Source of the DNA: Desulfamplus sp964425195
Lineage (GTDB): Bacteria; Desulfobacterota; Desulfobacteria; Desulfobacterales; Desulfobacteraceae
Length of the DNA stretch: 64,000 nucleotides
Direction of reading: 5' to 3'
NCBI GenBank assembly: GCA_964425195.1
Contig: CAYRLG010000004.1
Location: 123,537-187,536 of the forward strand
Shown here: piece after piece, positions 44,906-54,229 of the stretch
Layout: each line of letters starts with the position of its first letter
How positions within the stretch are numbered: position 1 is the stretch's first letter
Notes under the pieces: generated by a model
Seen by the model: the letters and a program-made list of their open reading frames with translations, nothing else
The model's database searches: none
What the model was told of the DNA's origin: nothing
Program-made: the position numbers and the translations under genes

Positions 44906-47900
44906 ATGCCCATAAACCAATACATCAAACAGGTTAAACAGCGATTTAATGCTGGAATCTCTACAGAACACAGCTACCGCTCTGATCTGCAGGTTCTGCT
45001 GAGCAATCTTGTGAAAGGGATTACTGTAACCAACGAGCCTAAACGGCAGAAATGCGGGGCACCTGATTACATAATTCAAAATAAAGAGGTGCCTTTAGGG
45101 TATATTGAGGCTAAAGACATCGGCATTGACCTAAATAAAACCGAAAAAACTGATCAGATGAAGCGTTATCTTGCAAGCCTTGATAATCTGATTCTTACCG
45201 ATTATTTAGAATTTAGGTTTTATAAGTACGGCTCTAAAGTCAGTCAGATAAAAATAGCCACAATAGAGAACGGCAGGTTAATTGCCCATCAAGATAAATT
45301 TTCCTCATTTGAAACACACATAAAAGATTTTTGCAGCTTTACAGGTCAGACAATAAAATCAGCAGAACAACTTGCCAAAATGATGGCTCAAAAAGCCAAA
45401 ATGATGGAAGAGGTTTTATTTAATGCTGTAAAAAATGAAGATAGTGAAGATAACTCGCTTAAAGACCAGTTAGAGGCATTCAGGCAGATATTGATAAATG
45501 ATTTAGATGAAAAGACATTTGCCGATATCTACGCTCAAACCATTGCCTACGGTCTTTTTGCAGCAAGACTGCACGATGAAACTTTAGAAGACTTCTCAAG
45601 ACAGGAGGCAAGAGAGCTGATTCCAAGATCAAACCCGTTTTTGAGAAATCTTTTTGATTATGTTTCTGGTGCTCAGTTAGATGAAAGAGTTGTCTGGATT
45701 GTAAATGATCTGTGTGAAATTTTCAGGGCAGCAGATTTAAAATCTATTTTATCAGACTTTGGAAAATCAACTGGACAAAATGATCCTTTCTTGCATTTTT
45801 ACGAAACCTTTCTTGCTGAATATGATCCAAAACTCCGAAAATCCAGAGGTGTCTATTACACGCCAGAACCAGTTGTTAATTTTATTGTTCGGGCAGTTGA
45901 TGATATCTTAAAAGATGAGTTTGGGCTGTCAAAAGGACTTGCAGACACTTCAAAGGTTAAAATCAAAAGAAAAGTTGAAGGAACTGGAACTAAAAGAGGC
46001 AAAGATATCTATAAAGAGGAGGAGATCCATAAAGTTCAGATACTTGATCCTGCAACAGGAACAGGCACTTTTTTAGCAGAGACAGTTAAACAGATTTACT
46101 CCAAATTCAAAGGGCAGGAAGGTTTGTGGTCAAGTTATGTGGAAAAAGAGCTTATCCCGCGTATAAATGGTTTTGAGATTTTGATGGCATCATACACAAT
46201 GTGTCATTTAAAACTTGAAATGCTCTTAAATGAGACAGGTTACAAACCAAAAAATGACAGCCAGCAGCCTCGATTAAAAGTCTATCTCACCAACAGCCTT
46301 GAAGAGGTCAATCAATATGCTGGAACTCTGTTTGCAAGCTGGTTGGCAAAAGAATCAACTGAAGCCAATTATGTAAAGCGTGATGTCCCTGTTATGGTTG
46401 TAATCGGCAATCCGCCTTATGCTAATTTTGGTAAGATGAATCAAGGAAATTGGATTCGCAGCTTAATTGCTGATTACAAAAAGGATTTAAATGAAAAAAA
46501 GATAAACCTTGATGATGATTATATTAAATTCATAAGATATGGACAGCATTTTATTGATAAAAACGGAAGCGGTATTTTAGCTTATATTTCTAATAACAGC
46601 TTTATTGATGGCGTTACTCATCGCCAAATGAGAAAACATTTATTAGAAAGTTTTGATAAAATCTATATTCTTGATTTACACGGAAGTGCTAAAAAAAATG
46701 AAACTGCACTTGATGGAAGTAAGGATGATAACGTATTTGATATTCAACAAGGTGTTTCAATTAACATCTTTGTAAAAACAGGAAAGAAAAAGAAAAATGA
46801 ATTAGGTCAGATTTTTCATTTTGACTTATTTGGAAATCGTGAATTCAAATATTCAACACTAAACCAAAGTGATTTACGAAAAATAGATTTTAAACAAATT
46901 TCCTATGAACACCCTTATTACTTTTTTGTTCCAAAGCAATTAAGTGACAATAAATATGATAGTTGGTTTTCATTAAATGAACTATTTATAAATGTAAATA
47001 ACGGAGTAAAAACAGACCGCGATTCTTTATTCATAGGTGAAAGAAAATCAGACATTGAAATTAGATTTAAAACATTGCTTGGCGGTGAACTTGCAAAATC
47101 ATTTATAGATGAATATAGAGTTGTTGATTCAGGTAGTTTTAAAATAACGGAGAGAGTAAAAGGGAAAAAATACAATCCAGATTTTATTAAAAACATACTC
47201 TATCGTCCATTTGATATTCGTTCTATTTATTATGACCCTCAAATTGTGAGTCGTCCTGCACAAAAAGTTATGCAACATATGTTAAAGGAAAACATAGCAT
47301 TACTTTCTTGCAGACAACAAAGCACATTTGATTTTCAACATATTCTTGTATGTAACGTTTTATCAGAAGTATGTACTGTAAGTTTGCAGACCAAAGAAAC
47401 AACATACACCTTTCCACTTTACCTCTATCCCGAAACCAACGAGCAGCAAACAATTGATCAATCAACTGCAAGAACCCCGAACCTCAACCCCGAAATCATC
47501 AAGCAGATAGCTGAAAAAATATCTTTAACCTTCACGCCTGAAAAAGAGCAGAATCAAGAGACTTTTGCACCAATTGACATTTTAGATTATATTTATGCTG
47601 TTTTGCACTCTCCAACCTACCGCGAACGATACAAAGAGTTTTTAAAAATTGATTTCCCAAGAGTTCCCTATCCTGAAAACAGAGAAAAATTCTGGCAGTT
47701 GGTTAAACTCGGCGGGGAGCTTAGAACCATTCATTTATTAGAAAATCCGATTGTTGAAGAGTACATAACAACCTATCCAATGGACGGGACAAATATAGTT
47801 GAAAAACCACGATATGAAGATGGTAAAGTCTATATCAACAAAGAGCAGTATTTTGATAAAGTGCCTGAAATTGCTTGGAATTTCTATATTGGCGGTTATC

Positions 47901-48037
47901 AGCCAGCACAAAAATGGCTGAAAGATAGAAAAGGCAGAGAGTTATCAGTTGATGATATTTTGCATTATCAAAAGATTATTGCAGCTTTATCAGAGACTTA
48001 CAGAATTATGGCGGTTATAAAGGATTTGGATTTGTAA
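44906..48037 (+). CDS. Single-chain type IIG-like restriction-modification enzyme
   Basis: The 1043-residue protein has an N-terminal PD-(D/E)XK nuclease pattern: D54 in GAPDYII and E68-x-K70 in YIEAKDI. A central N6-adenine methyltransferase core has motif I LDPATGTGTFLAETV (about residue 383) and motif IV GNPPYANFG (about 502). The rest (600-1043) is likely the target-recognition region. There is no helicase motif, so this looks like a type IIG/IIL protein rather than type I or III. It follows the toxin-antitoxin pair by 14 nt, and a transposase-like gene lies 28 nt downstream, which supports a mobile island. Recognition sequence cannot be told. Confidence 0.88.
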   Translation: MPINQYIKQVKQRFNAGISTEHSYRSDLQVLLSNLVKGITVTNEPKRQKCGAPDYIIQNKEVPLGYIEAKDIGIDLNKTEKTDQMKRYLASLDNLILTDYLEFRFYKYGSKVSQIKIATIENGRLIAHQDKFSSFETHIKDFCSFTGQTIKSAEQLAKMMAQKAKMMEEVLFNAVKNEDSEDNSLKDQLEAFRQILINDLDEKTFADIYAQTIAYGLFAARLHDETLEDFSRQEARELIPRSNPFLRNLFDYVSGAQLDERVVWIVNDLCEIFRAADLKSILSDFGKSTGQNDPFLHFYETFLAEYDPKLRKSRGVYYTPEPVVNFIVRAVDDILKDEFGLSKGLADTSKVKIKRKVEGTGTKRGKDIYKEEEIHKVQILDPATGTGTFLAETVKQIYSKFKGQEGLWSSYVEKELIPRINGFEILMASYTMCHLKLEMLLNETGYKPKNDSQQPRLKVYLTNSLEEVNQYAGTLFASWLAKESTEANYVKRDVPVMVVIGNPPYANFGKMNQGNWIRSLIADYKKDLNEKKINLDDDYIKFIRYGQHFIDKNGSGILAYISNNSFIDGVTHRQMRKHLLESFDKIYILDLHGSAKKNETALDGSKDDNVFDIQQGVSINIFVKTGKKKKNELGQIFHFDLFGNREFKYSTLNQSDLRKIDFKQISYEHPYYFFVPKQLSDNKYDSWFSLNELFINVNNGVKTDRDSLFIGERKSDIEIRFKTLLGGELAKSFIDEYRVVDSGSFKITERVKGKKYNPDFIKNILYRPFDIRSIYYDPQIVSRPAQKVMQHMLKENIALLSCRQQSTFDFQHILVCNVLSEVCTVSLQTKETTYTFPLYLYPETNEQQTIDQSTARTPNLNPEIIKQIAEKISLTFTPEKEQNQETFAPIDILDYIYAVLHSPTYRERYKEFLKIDFPRVPYPENREKFWQLVKLGGELRTIHLLENPIVEEYITTYPMDGTNIVEKPRYEDGKVYINKEQYFDKVPEIAWNFYIGGYQPAQKWLKDRKGRELSVDDILHYQKIIAALSETYRIMAVIKDLDL

Positions 48038-48065
48038 TTTTGATTACCCATTCCAAAAGAATAGT

Positions 48066-49326
48066 ATGAAAATAAAACTATACAATGACGTTGTTTTTAA
48101 ATGGATTTTTGGAAGACAGGAACAGACTTATCCTTTAATCTGTTTTCTAAACGCTGTGGTCTCTTATGACCTTGATGATTGTTCTAATGTGGACAATCCT
48201 AAATTCTCAGAGGTTGAGATTTTAAATCCTTATGATGTGAACGAGCCATTTACAAGTCAGAAGCAGGGGATACTTGATATACGGGCAAAAGATGTTAATA
48301 CTCATGAGTGGATAGATTTAGAGATTCAGGTTGTAAGAAAAGCAGATTATCGTGAACGCTCAAAATATTATCTTGCCGGCATGTATAGAGATCAGTTGAA
48401 AAGGGGCAATGAGCATAATTATGATGAACTTAGAGCCTGTTATGGTATCCACATTCTGGTAGATTCAATTTTTGAAGAAAAAGCTGAAGAGGAGTTCTGG
48501 TTTAATCACTATAGAATGCTTAATATTAGAACACATAAGCCGCTGATGAACCATTGGAATCTTTACTATGTTGAATTGAACAAGTTCTTGAAATGTTTTG
48601 AGAAAGGGCAGTCTGTTAAAAATATAAGAGATATGGAAGATACAGCAGAGAGTGATAAATCTGATAAAAATCAGATGTTTTTTAGCAAAGAACTTGAACT
48701 TTGGAGTTATTTTTTAGGAACAATTCAGGATAACTCAAAACCGCTTACCCCTGTATTGAGTGTTAGTAAGGGAATAAAGGAGGTGTTTGAAATGCTGCAA
48801 ACTTTCACAAAAGAGGATAGATTAAGAGAACAGTATCGCCTTCATGAGGAGTTTCTAAGAGTTCAAAGAGGTGAGGAGGCAAGAAAACAGAAGTTGCAAC
48901 AGCAATATAAAGAAGCTCTGATTGAACTTGAAGAGTTGAGAAAAGCCAAAGAAGAAGAGCGAAAAGCCAAAGAAGAAGAGCGAAAAGCCAAAGAAGAAGA
49001 GCGAAAAGCCAAAGANNNNNNNNNNNNNNNNNNNNNNNNNNNNNNNNNNNNNNNNNNNNNNNNNNNNNNNNNNNNNNNNNNNNNNNNNNNNNNNNNNNNN
49101 NNNNNNNNNNNNNNNAGAAGAGCGAAAAGCTAAAGAAGAAGAGCGAAAAGCTAAAGAAGAAGAGCGAAAAGCTAAAGAAGAAGAGAGAAAGGCTAAAGAA
49201 GAGGCATTAAAAAGAAATGAGGAGATCATTCGAGTATCTGTGTTGTCATTTAAAGCAGCAGGCTACTCTAATGATAAAATTGCGTTAATGTTAAACATAC
49301 CTTTAAAAGAAGTTGAGAATATTTAG
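48066..49326 (+). CDS. Rpn/PD-(D/E)XK family transposase-like protein, interrupted by assembly gap
   Basis: Residues 1-290 match the Rpn/PDDEXK_2 family (DVVFKWIFG, GILDIRAKD with D71, EIQVV with E86-x-Q88, YYLAGMYRDQL), which promotes recombination through an endonuclease. A KAKEEER heptad repeat follows and runs into 100 Ns (49016-49115). After the gap the same heptad continues and then ends in EALKRNEEIIRVSVLSFKAAGYSNDKIALML...ENI, stop at 49324. Frames before and after the gap differ only because the N count is arbitrary, so the gene is probably intact and its repeat number unknown. An apparent stop at 49131-49133 is an artefact of that. A HTH-like C-terminal helix pair may bind DNA. Confidence 0.85.
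48942..49188 (+). repeat. 21-bp tandem repeats coding KAKEEER
   Basis: Units of 21 bp coding KAKEEER begin at 48942, 48963, 48984 and 49005 before the gap, and at 49126, 49147 and 49168 after it. Units before the gap use GCC for Ala, those after use GCT. This explains the assembly gap and suggests further unseen units. Confidence 0.9.
49016..49115. other. 100-N assembly gap
   Basis: Exactly 100 Ns, a placeholder for unknown length. It lies inside 21-bp tandem repeats, so the missing sequence is probably more KAKEEER units. Confidence 0.98.
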
Positions 49327-49329
49327 AAG

Positions 49330-50508
49330 ATGCAGATTAATTCCAGGCAGCTATATAATAGCTTAGAGAACCGTATTATAAATTACCTCCGAATATCAGT
49401 TACAGACAGATGTAATCTTGCTTGTAGATATTGTGTACCTAAGGGGATATTGCCAGTACTTACCCATGACAAAATTGCAAGGTATGAAGAGATATATCGA
49501 ATTATTTTTTGTGCATCTCAAATTGGCATAAAAAAGTTAAGAATTACAGGTGGAGAACCTTTTATGAGAAAAGGAATTTTACCTTTTATCAAAAGTTTGT
49601 CTGAAATTGATGCAATAAATGATATCTCAATTACCACAAACGGAGTTCTTCTTGAGCCTAATATAGATGAGGTTATAGCCTCTGGCATAAACAGAATAAA
49701 CATAAGCCTTGATACCCTAAAGCCTGAGAAATTTAAATTTATATCAGGAAAAGATCATTTTGCATCTGTATGGAGAGGAATTATGGCAGCACTTGAAAAG
49801 GGGCTTGCCCCTATCAAGCTCAATGCTGTTATATTAAGAGGAATAAATGATGATGAGATTGAATCTCTTGCAGGACTCTCTTTAAAATATCCGTTTCATG
49901 TCAGATTTATTGAATATATGCCTATGGGAAATTCAGCAGTTGATATATCTCAGCAGGTTTTGATACCAGAGATAAGAGAGCGTATTGAAAAGAGTATGGG
50001 TACTCTTGAGCCTGTTGTGATAAATTCTAACAACCTATATGGTCAACCAAACAGCATAAAAGATACGAGCAACAGCCCAAACAGCATAAAAAATGCAGGC
50101 GGTAAGGCAGATACTCTTAAAATACCAATTAATGAAGCAGGACCTGCAAAGCGTTATAAAATAAAAGGAGCTTTAGGAGAGATAGGCTTTATCTCTCCTG
50201 TCAGCTCCCATTTCTGCCATCAGTGCAATAGATTACGATTAACATCAACTGGACATTTACGCCCGTGTCTTCTTAACAATCAAGAGATCGATCTTTTAAC
50301 CCAGATGCGTCAAGGTATTTCTGATCAAACTTTAAAAGAGATAATTCTCTTTGCTATTAAGAGCAAGCCAGCGAGCCATAACTTAAATGTAGTTGATAAT
50401 GTGGTAAATAGTACCGATAGTGATACTTCTTCTCAAACTAAACAGGCATTAGAAAACAATAACAGGAGTAACCGTGTAGATACTCAAATGTCCACAATTG
50501 GGGGATAA
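49330..50508 (+). CDS. moaA: GTP 3',8-cyclase (molybdopterin synthesis MoaA)
   Basis: The 392-residue radical SAM enzyme has C28-C32-C35 (CNLACRYC) and a C-terminal second cluster region CHQCNRLRLTSTGHLRPCL. It also has GGEPFMRK and SLDTLKPEKF. MoaA catalyses the first step of molybdenum cofactor synthesis. Length exceeds the usual 330 because of a polar insertion (residues 235-275, with a direct duplication of PNSIK) and a Ser/Asn tail after residue 350. It lies 3 nt after the transposase-like gene; prfB converges with it. moeA is nearby at 54186. Confidence 0.94.
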   Translation: MQINSRQLYNSLENRIINYLRISVTDRCNLACRYCVPKGILPVLTHDKIARYEEIYRIIFCASQIGIKKLRITGGEPFMRKGILPFIKSLSEIDAINDISITTNGVLLEPNIDEVIASGINRINISLDTLKPEKFKFISGKDHFASVWRGIMAALEKGLAPIKLNAVILRGINDDEIESLAGLSLKYPFHVRFIEYMPMGNSAVDISQQVLIPEIRERIEKSMGTLEPVVINSNNLYGQPNSIKDTSNSPNSIKNAGGKADTLKIPINEAGPAKRYKIKGALGEIGFISPVSSHFCHQCNRLRLTSTGHLRPCLLNNQEIDLLTQMRQGISDQTLKEIILFAIKSKPASHNLNVVDNVVNSTDSDTSSQTKQALENNNRSNRVDTQMSTIGG

Positions 50509-50511
50509 ATT

Positions 50512-51613
50512 TTACCCTTTGCCAGATAGCAGAACTCCTTCGATAAATGGATCAAGATCACCGTCCATTACACGATCTACGTCTCCTACCTCAAAATCAG
50601 TTCTATGATCTTTTACTAATCTGTAAGGGTGCATAACATAAGAGCGTATCTGGCTTCCCCATGCAATCTCATCTTTTGTGTCGTGCATATCCTGCATCTT
50701 TTTACTCTGCCGCTCTTTTTCAATTTTGTAGAGCCGTGACATAAGAAGTTTCATTGCAATCTCACGGTTACGGTGCTGTGAAGACTCTTGTTGGGATTGA
50801 ACAACCACCCCGGTCGGAAGATGCGTAATTCTTACAGCACTGCTGGTTTTGTTTACATGCTGTCCGCCTGAACCGCTTGCCCTGTAAACATCTGTTCTTA
50901 AATCTTTTTCATCAATATCAATCTGGATATCATTGTTGATTTCAGGATAGACAAACACAGATGCAAATGATGTGTGGCGTTTCCCTGTTGAGCTGAACGG
51001 AGATATTCGGACAAGTCTGTGGACTCCTGATTCAACCTTCATAAAACCGTAGCAGTTAGTACCAGATACCAAAAACGTTGCCCCTTTAAGTCCTGCTTCA
51101 TCACCGGGCTGGTAATCGATCATCTGCATTTTATAACCTCTTTTATCAATCCAGCGGGAGTACATTCTAAAAAGCCTCTCTGCCCAATCTTGAGAATCTG
51201 TCCCGCCAGCTCCTGCATTTATAGAGACAATAGCATTTTTTGTGTCGTCATCATCATCAAGCACTATATCAATGGAGAATTTCCGCACCTTTTTCTCAAG
51301 ATCAGATACCATGCTCTCCACTTCAGCCTCTGCATCTTTATCTGACTCTTCTCGTGCAAGGGAGAGCAGAGTGTCAGCATCTTCAATATCTTGACGAATA
51401 GATTCCCATGAATCAATAAGCTCTGAAATTCTTGTCCGCTCTTTAAGCATTGCAGTTGCCTTGTCTGGGTCATTCCAGAAATCTTCGCGGGCAATAAAAC
51501 TTTCAAGCTCTCTTAATCTATTCCGCTTAACAGGCAGGTCAAAGATACTCCTGTAACTGCTCTGATTTTTGATATAAATTTGTAATGTTCTGTTTTACTA
51601 ATTCAAATGACAT
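50512..51613 (-). CDS. prfB: Peptide chain release factor 2 with programmed +1 frameshift
   Basis: The reading frame from ATG 51613 codes MSFELVKQNITNLYQKSEQ... and hits an in-frame TGA at 51541-51539 after 24 codons. The sequence around it is CAGGAG-TATCTT-TGA-C, a classic frameshift site (SD-like AGGAG, slippery CTT, UGA, C). The +1 frame continues GACCTGCCTGTT and runs to 50512 (342 residues), total 366. Motifs GSGGQHVNKTSSAVRI and SPFSSTG (RF2 stop recognition) are intact. This is self-regulation: low RF2 favours frameshifting. The gene follows lnt by 36 nt. Confidence 0.96.
51538..51550 (-). promoter_or_regulatory. prfB programmed frameshift site
   Basis: In mRNA sense CAGGAGTATCTTTGAC spans this place: an SD-like AGGAG is just before the CTT codon, UGA is the stop, and C follows. 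It is the same layout as the E. coli prfB site. RF2 at high level stops at UGA; when low, +1 shift (skipping the T at 51541) allows full-length synthesis. Confidence 0.95.
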
Positions 51614-51649
51614 GGTGTTTATGCTCCTGATGTTGATATTTTTTTACAA

Positions 51650-53317
51650 TTATGTTTTAAATTTTTTTTTAGAACCAGCTCTATTTCTTGCAATATTTAC
51701 CACAAATAAGGCTCCAATTGCAAACAGACAGATGAAAGCAAATATATCACCAAATTTGGTGTATGTTGTTTCTATTTTCATAGATGGTACTTGATTGGTT
51801 AAAGTAGTATCTTTAAAAAGCTCTGATGTTTGAAGAACTTTACCAGTTGGAGATATAAATCCACTTATACCTGTATTTGCTGCCCTTGCAACTGCCCGTC
51901 TGTTTTCAACTGCCCTGAAAACAGACATTGTAAAATGCTGCTTGGGTGCAGATGTATATCCAAACCATGCGTCATTGGTCATTGTTGCAAGGATATCAGC
52001 ACCATTTTTTACTGTTGTTCGTGAAAGATATGGGAAAATAATCTCAAAACAGATAAGAACTCCAACTTTTGAGCTGTGTAGTTTAGCAGCAACCTCAAGA
52101 GGCTGTGAATCACTATCTCCAGAAGAGAAATCCCCTGCTTGTGCAATTATCTTTCCAAGAAAAGATAGATATTTTCCAAACGGCACATACTCCCCAAAAG
52201 GAACTAAATGAATTTTATCATAACTGCCTGTTATCACTCCAAGTTCGTTGACCATATAAGCTCTATTATAGAAATCATAAATTTTAGCAGATTCATCAAT
52301 AGTTTTAAAAGCAGGACTTCCAATCAAAAAAGATGTTCCAGCCTCTCTGATGCAGTCATCAAATTTAAAAGAGAGCTTTTTATTCCAGCCGTAATAAAAA
52401 GGAAGTGCTGTCTCGGGCAGGATAATTAAATCTGGTTTAGCAGCATGAGAGAATTCTTTTTCATCAGCACCAGCAGCCTCCATTGACAGCTTACAATACT
52501 TTTCGATTGTGCTCTCTTGATAAGCCTCGTCCCATTTTAAAACCTGCTCAATATTTCCCTGAACTACGGATATATCAACTTTACCGCTTTTATCTGCCTC
52601 TTTTTCCATTTCAGCTATTCTGATTTTTCCATAACCAATTACGCCTCCAAACATTGCTGCAAGGCAGATTATCCAAATCAAAACATCTGATTTAAACTTC
52701 GTGGCCGCGTACCAGTTTGAAATTGCTGCCATAATAACTTTTGCCAGCACAAAATTTGTCAGCACAACCATAAAAGATACGCCATAAACAGATGTGATAT
52801 CTGCAATCTGTATGAGATTCAGTTGATTGTATTGAGAGTATCCGATAAGCCCCCAAGGAAAACCAGTCAGAAAAATTGAGCGGATATACTCAAGGCTTAC
52901 CCATAAAGCTGCTGCAATTAAGGGCGTTATATAAGTAGATTGAAACCAGCTTAATCCCAACGCAAAAAGAGCGGGATAGATTGCAAGATAGAATGCTAAC
53001 AGTAGTAAAATCGGGAAGGCTACAAACAGCGGAAGAAGCCCGTAAGTGCTGATAGTCGGGACAATCCAGTATAAAAGCGATAAAAAGTGGGACAGCCCCA
53101 TTATAAACCCTGATTTAAATGCCTTTTTATTATCAAACTTTTTATCAAATGCACTGCTTCTACTTTCTTCAGCTCTATGCAAAATATTGAGTATTAATGG
53201 AACTAAGGCAATCCAGGCAAGAAAGGTTAATTCAGATTTAGGGAATGCAGCAGTCAATAAAAATCCGCTCAACACTGCTGGAAAATATTCAGAAATTATA
53301 ATAATGCAACGGTTCAT
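51650..53317 (-). CDS. lnt: Apolipoprotein N-acyltransferase
   Basis: The 555-residue membrane protein has about eight hydrophobic helices in the first 230 residues plus a last one near the C-terminus (FAFICLFAIGALFVVNIA). The nitrilase domain between has the catalytic triad: Glu in ILPETALPFYYG, Lys in DKIHLVPFGEYVPFGK, Cys in VLICFEIIFP. It N-acylates lipoproteins in the inner membrane. prfB follows 36 nt downstream; a Gram-negative envelope is implied. Confidence 0.94.
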   Translation of the reverse strand: MNRCIIIISEYFPAVLSGFLLTAAFPKSELTFLAWIALVPLILNILHRAEESRSSAFDKKFDNKKAFKSGFIMGLSHFLSLLYWIVPTISTYGLLPLFVAFPILLLLAFYLAIYPALFALGLSWFQSTYITPLIAAALWVSLEYIRSIFLTGFPWGLIGYSQYNQLNLIQIADITSVYGVSFMVVLTNFVLAKVIMAAISNWYAATKFKSDVLIWIICLAAMFGGVIGYGKIRIAEMEKEADKSGKVDISVVQGNIEQVLKWDEAYQESTIEKYCKLSMEAAGADEKEFSHAAKPDLIILPETALPFYYGWNKKLSFKFDDCIREAGTSFLIGSPAFKTIDESAKIYDFYNRAYMVNELGVITGSYDKIHLVPFGEYVPFGKYLSFLGKIIAQAGDFSSGDSDSQPLEVAAKLHSSKVGVLICFEIIFPYLSRTTVKNGADILATMTNDAWFGYTSAPKQHFTMSVFRAVENRRAVARAANTGISGFISPTGKVLQTSELFKDTTLTNQVPSMKIETTYTKFGDIFAFICLFAIGALFVVNIARNRAGSKKKFKT

Positions 53318-53416
53318 TTCTATTTTAAGTTTTATATAGTTTAAAGGTTTATACAGCTTTCGTCCAGAGAAAGCAGGTGTTTAGACTCCTAACCAATCTC
53401 TCTCTAACCAATTTGA

Positions 53417-54229
53417 TTAATTGCGTTTACGCCACTCTTTAGGGCTTTGGTAATCAGATCCAAGAGACCAGATCCCTCTTTTTGCTCTTTTTGCCTCTGA
53501 TTCTGCCCGTTTGTAAGGAGATACATCAAAACCCTTTTCAGTAGTGCCTCTGTAAACTTCTGCCATGCCGAGCCTTACCATCTCAAGATTTACAAGAGTT
53601 CCGTCATCATTAAATAACTCTGCTAAAACGCGGTTGTATCTGTCTGTTCCATAACTTCTAATACGGATATCTTTTTCTCCAATAAGTTTAGTCAGAGCCT
53701 GTTTGGACTCTTTGTTAAAAGGCTGTCCCATTCCTTTTTTTAACAATTTAGGTGGTTTTATTCCGAGCAGCTTTGCTATTTTTGAGGCTGATTTAGATTT
53801 AGATGAGCTTTTCCCCTTTGATTCAGGTGCATCAATACCGATAAGCCTTATAGAAAACTCAACGCCGTATCCTTCAACCTTCATCGAGTCTCCATCATAT
53901 ATTTTGATTACTTTTAATTTTATGCTCTCTTTGATTTTGCTATGTTTTATTTTTTTCTTATCTTTTTGTGTTACCTTCTTTATATCTATATCATAATCAA
54001 GATTATAAGCTGGTGCTTCACTATCAACACTCTTTTTTTCTTCATAAATCTCCATATTTTGAACAGATTCAGGGTGTTTCACATTGCTGTAATGCTGGAC
54101 TCCACTTTTATCTGTCCAAAAAAATATTTCACCACATAAAGCAGATGGTGACCATGATATAACGCATGATACAAAAATAGACATATTACAGAGAATTAAA
54201 AATAATTTCACCTGTTTTTTCAGTGCCAT
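53417..54229 (-). CDS. Secreted thermonuclease-like protein with DUF4124-like N-terminus
   Basis: The start is taken as ATG 54229 (MALKKQVKLFLIL...), which gives a signal peptide ending near SALCG; GGAGG lies just upstream, though close, and a TTG at 54238 is an alternative. A DUF4124-like segment (EIFFWTDKSGVQHYSN) follows. Then comes a staphylococcal-nuclease domain with YDGDS (Asp), RLIGIDAPES and RSYGTDRYNRVLAELF (Arg catalytic set) and MVRLGMAEVYRG. It would be an extracytoplasmic Ca-dependent nuclease. It overlaps the end of moeA by 44 nt, so the two are coupled. The role is unknown. Confidence 0.85.
   Translation of the reverse strand: MALKKQVKLFLILCNMSIFVSCVISWSPSALCGEIFFWTDKSGVQHYSNVKHPESVQNMEIYEEKKSVDSEAPAYNLDYDIDIKKVTQKDKKKIKHSKIKESIKLKVIKIYDGDSMKVEGYGVEFSIRLIGIDAPESKGKSSSKSKSASKIAKLLGIKPPKLLKKGMGQPFNKESKQALTKLIGEKDIRIRSYGTDRYNRVLAELFNDDGTLVNLEMVRLGMAEVYRGTTEKGFDVSPYKRAESEAKRAKRGIWSLGSDYQSPKEWRKRN

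Noticed and set aside
49131..49133. Stop codon ending the Rpn-like gene just after the N gap
   Set aside because: It arises from reading through exactly 100 placeholder Ns. In the frame of the downstream repeats the protein continues to a stop at 49324-49326.
50512..51450. prfB as a shortened gene starting at ATG 51450
   Set aside because: The N-terminal third of RF2 is present upstream, joined by a standard +1 frameshift site.
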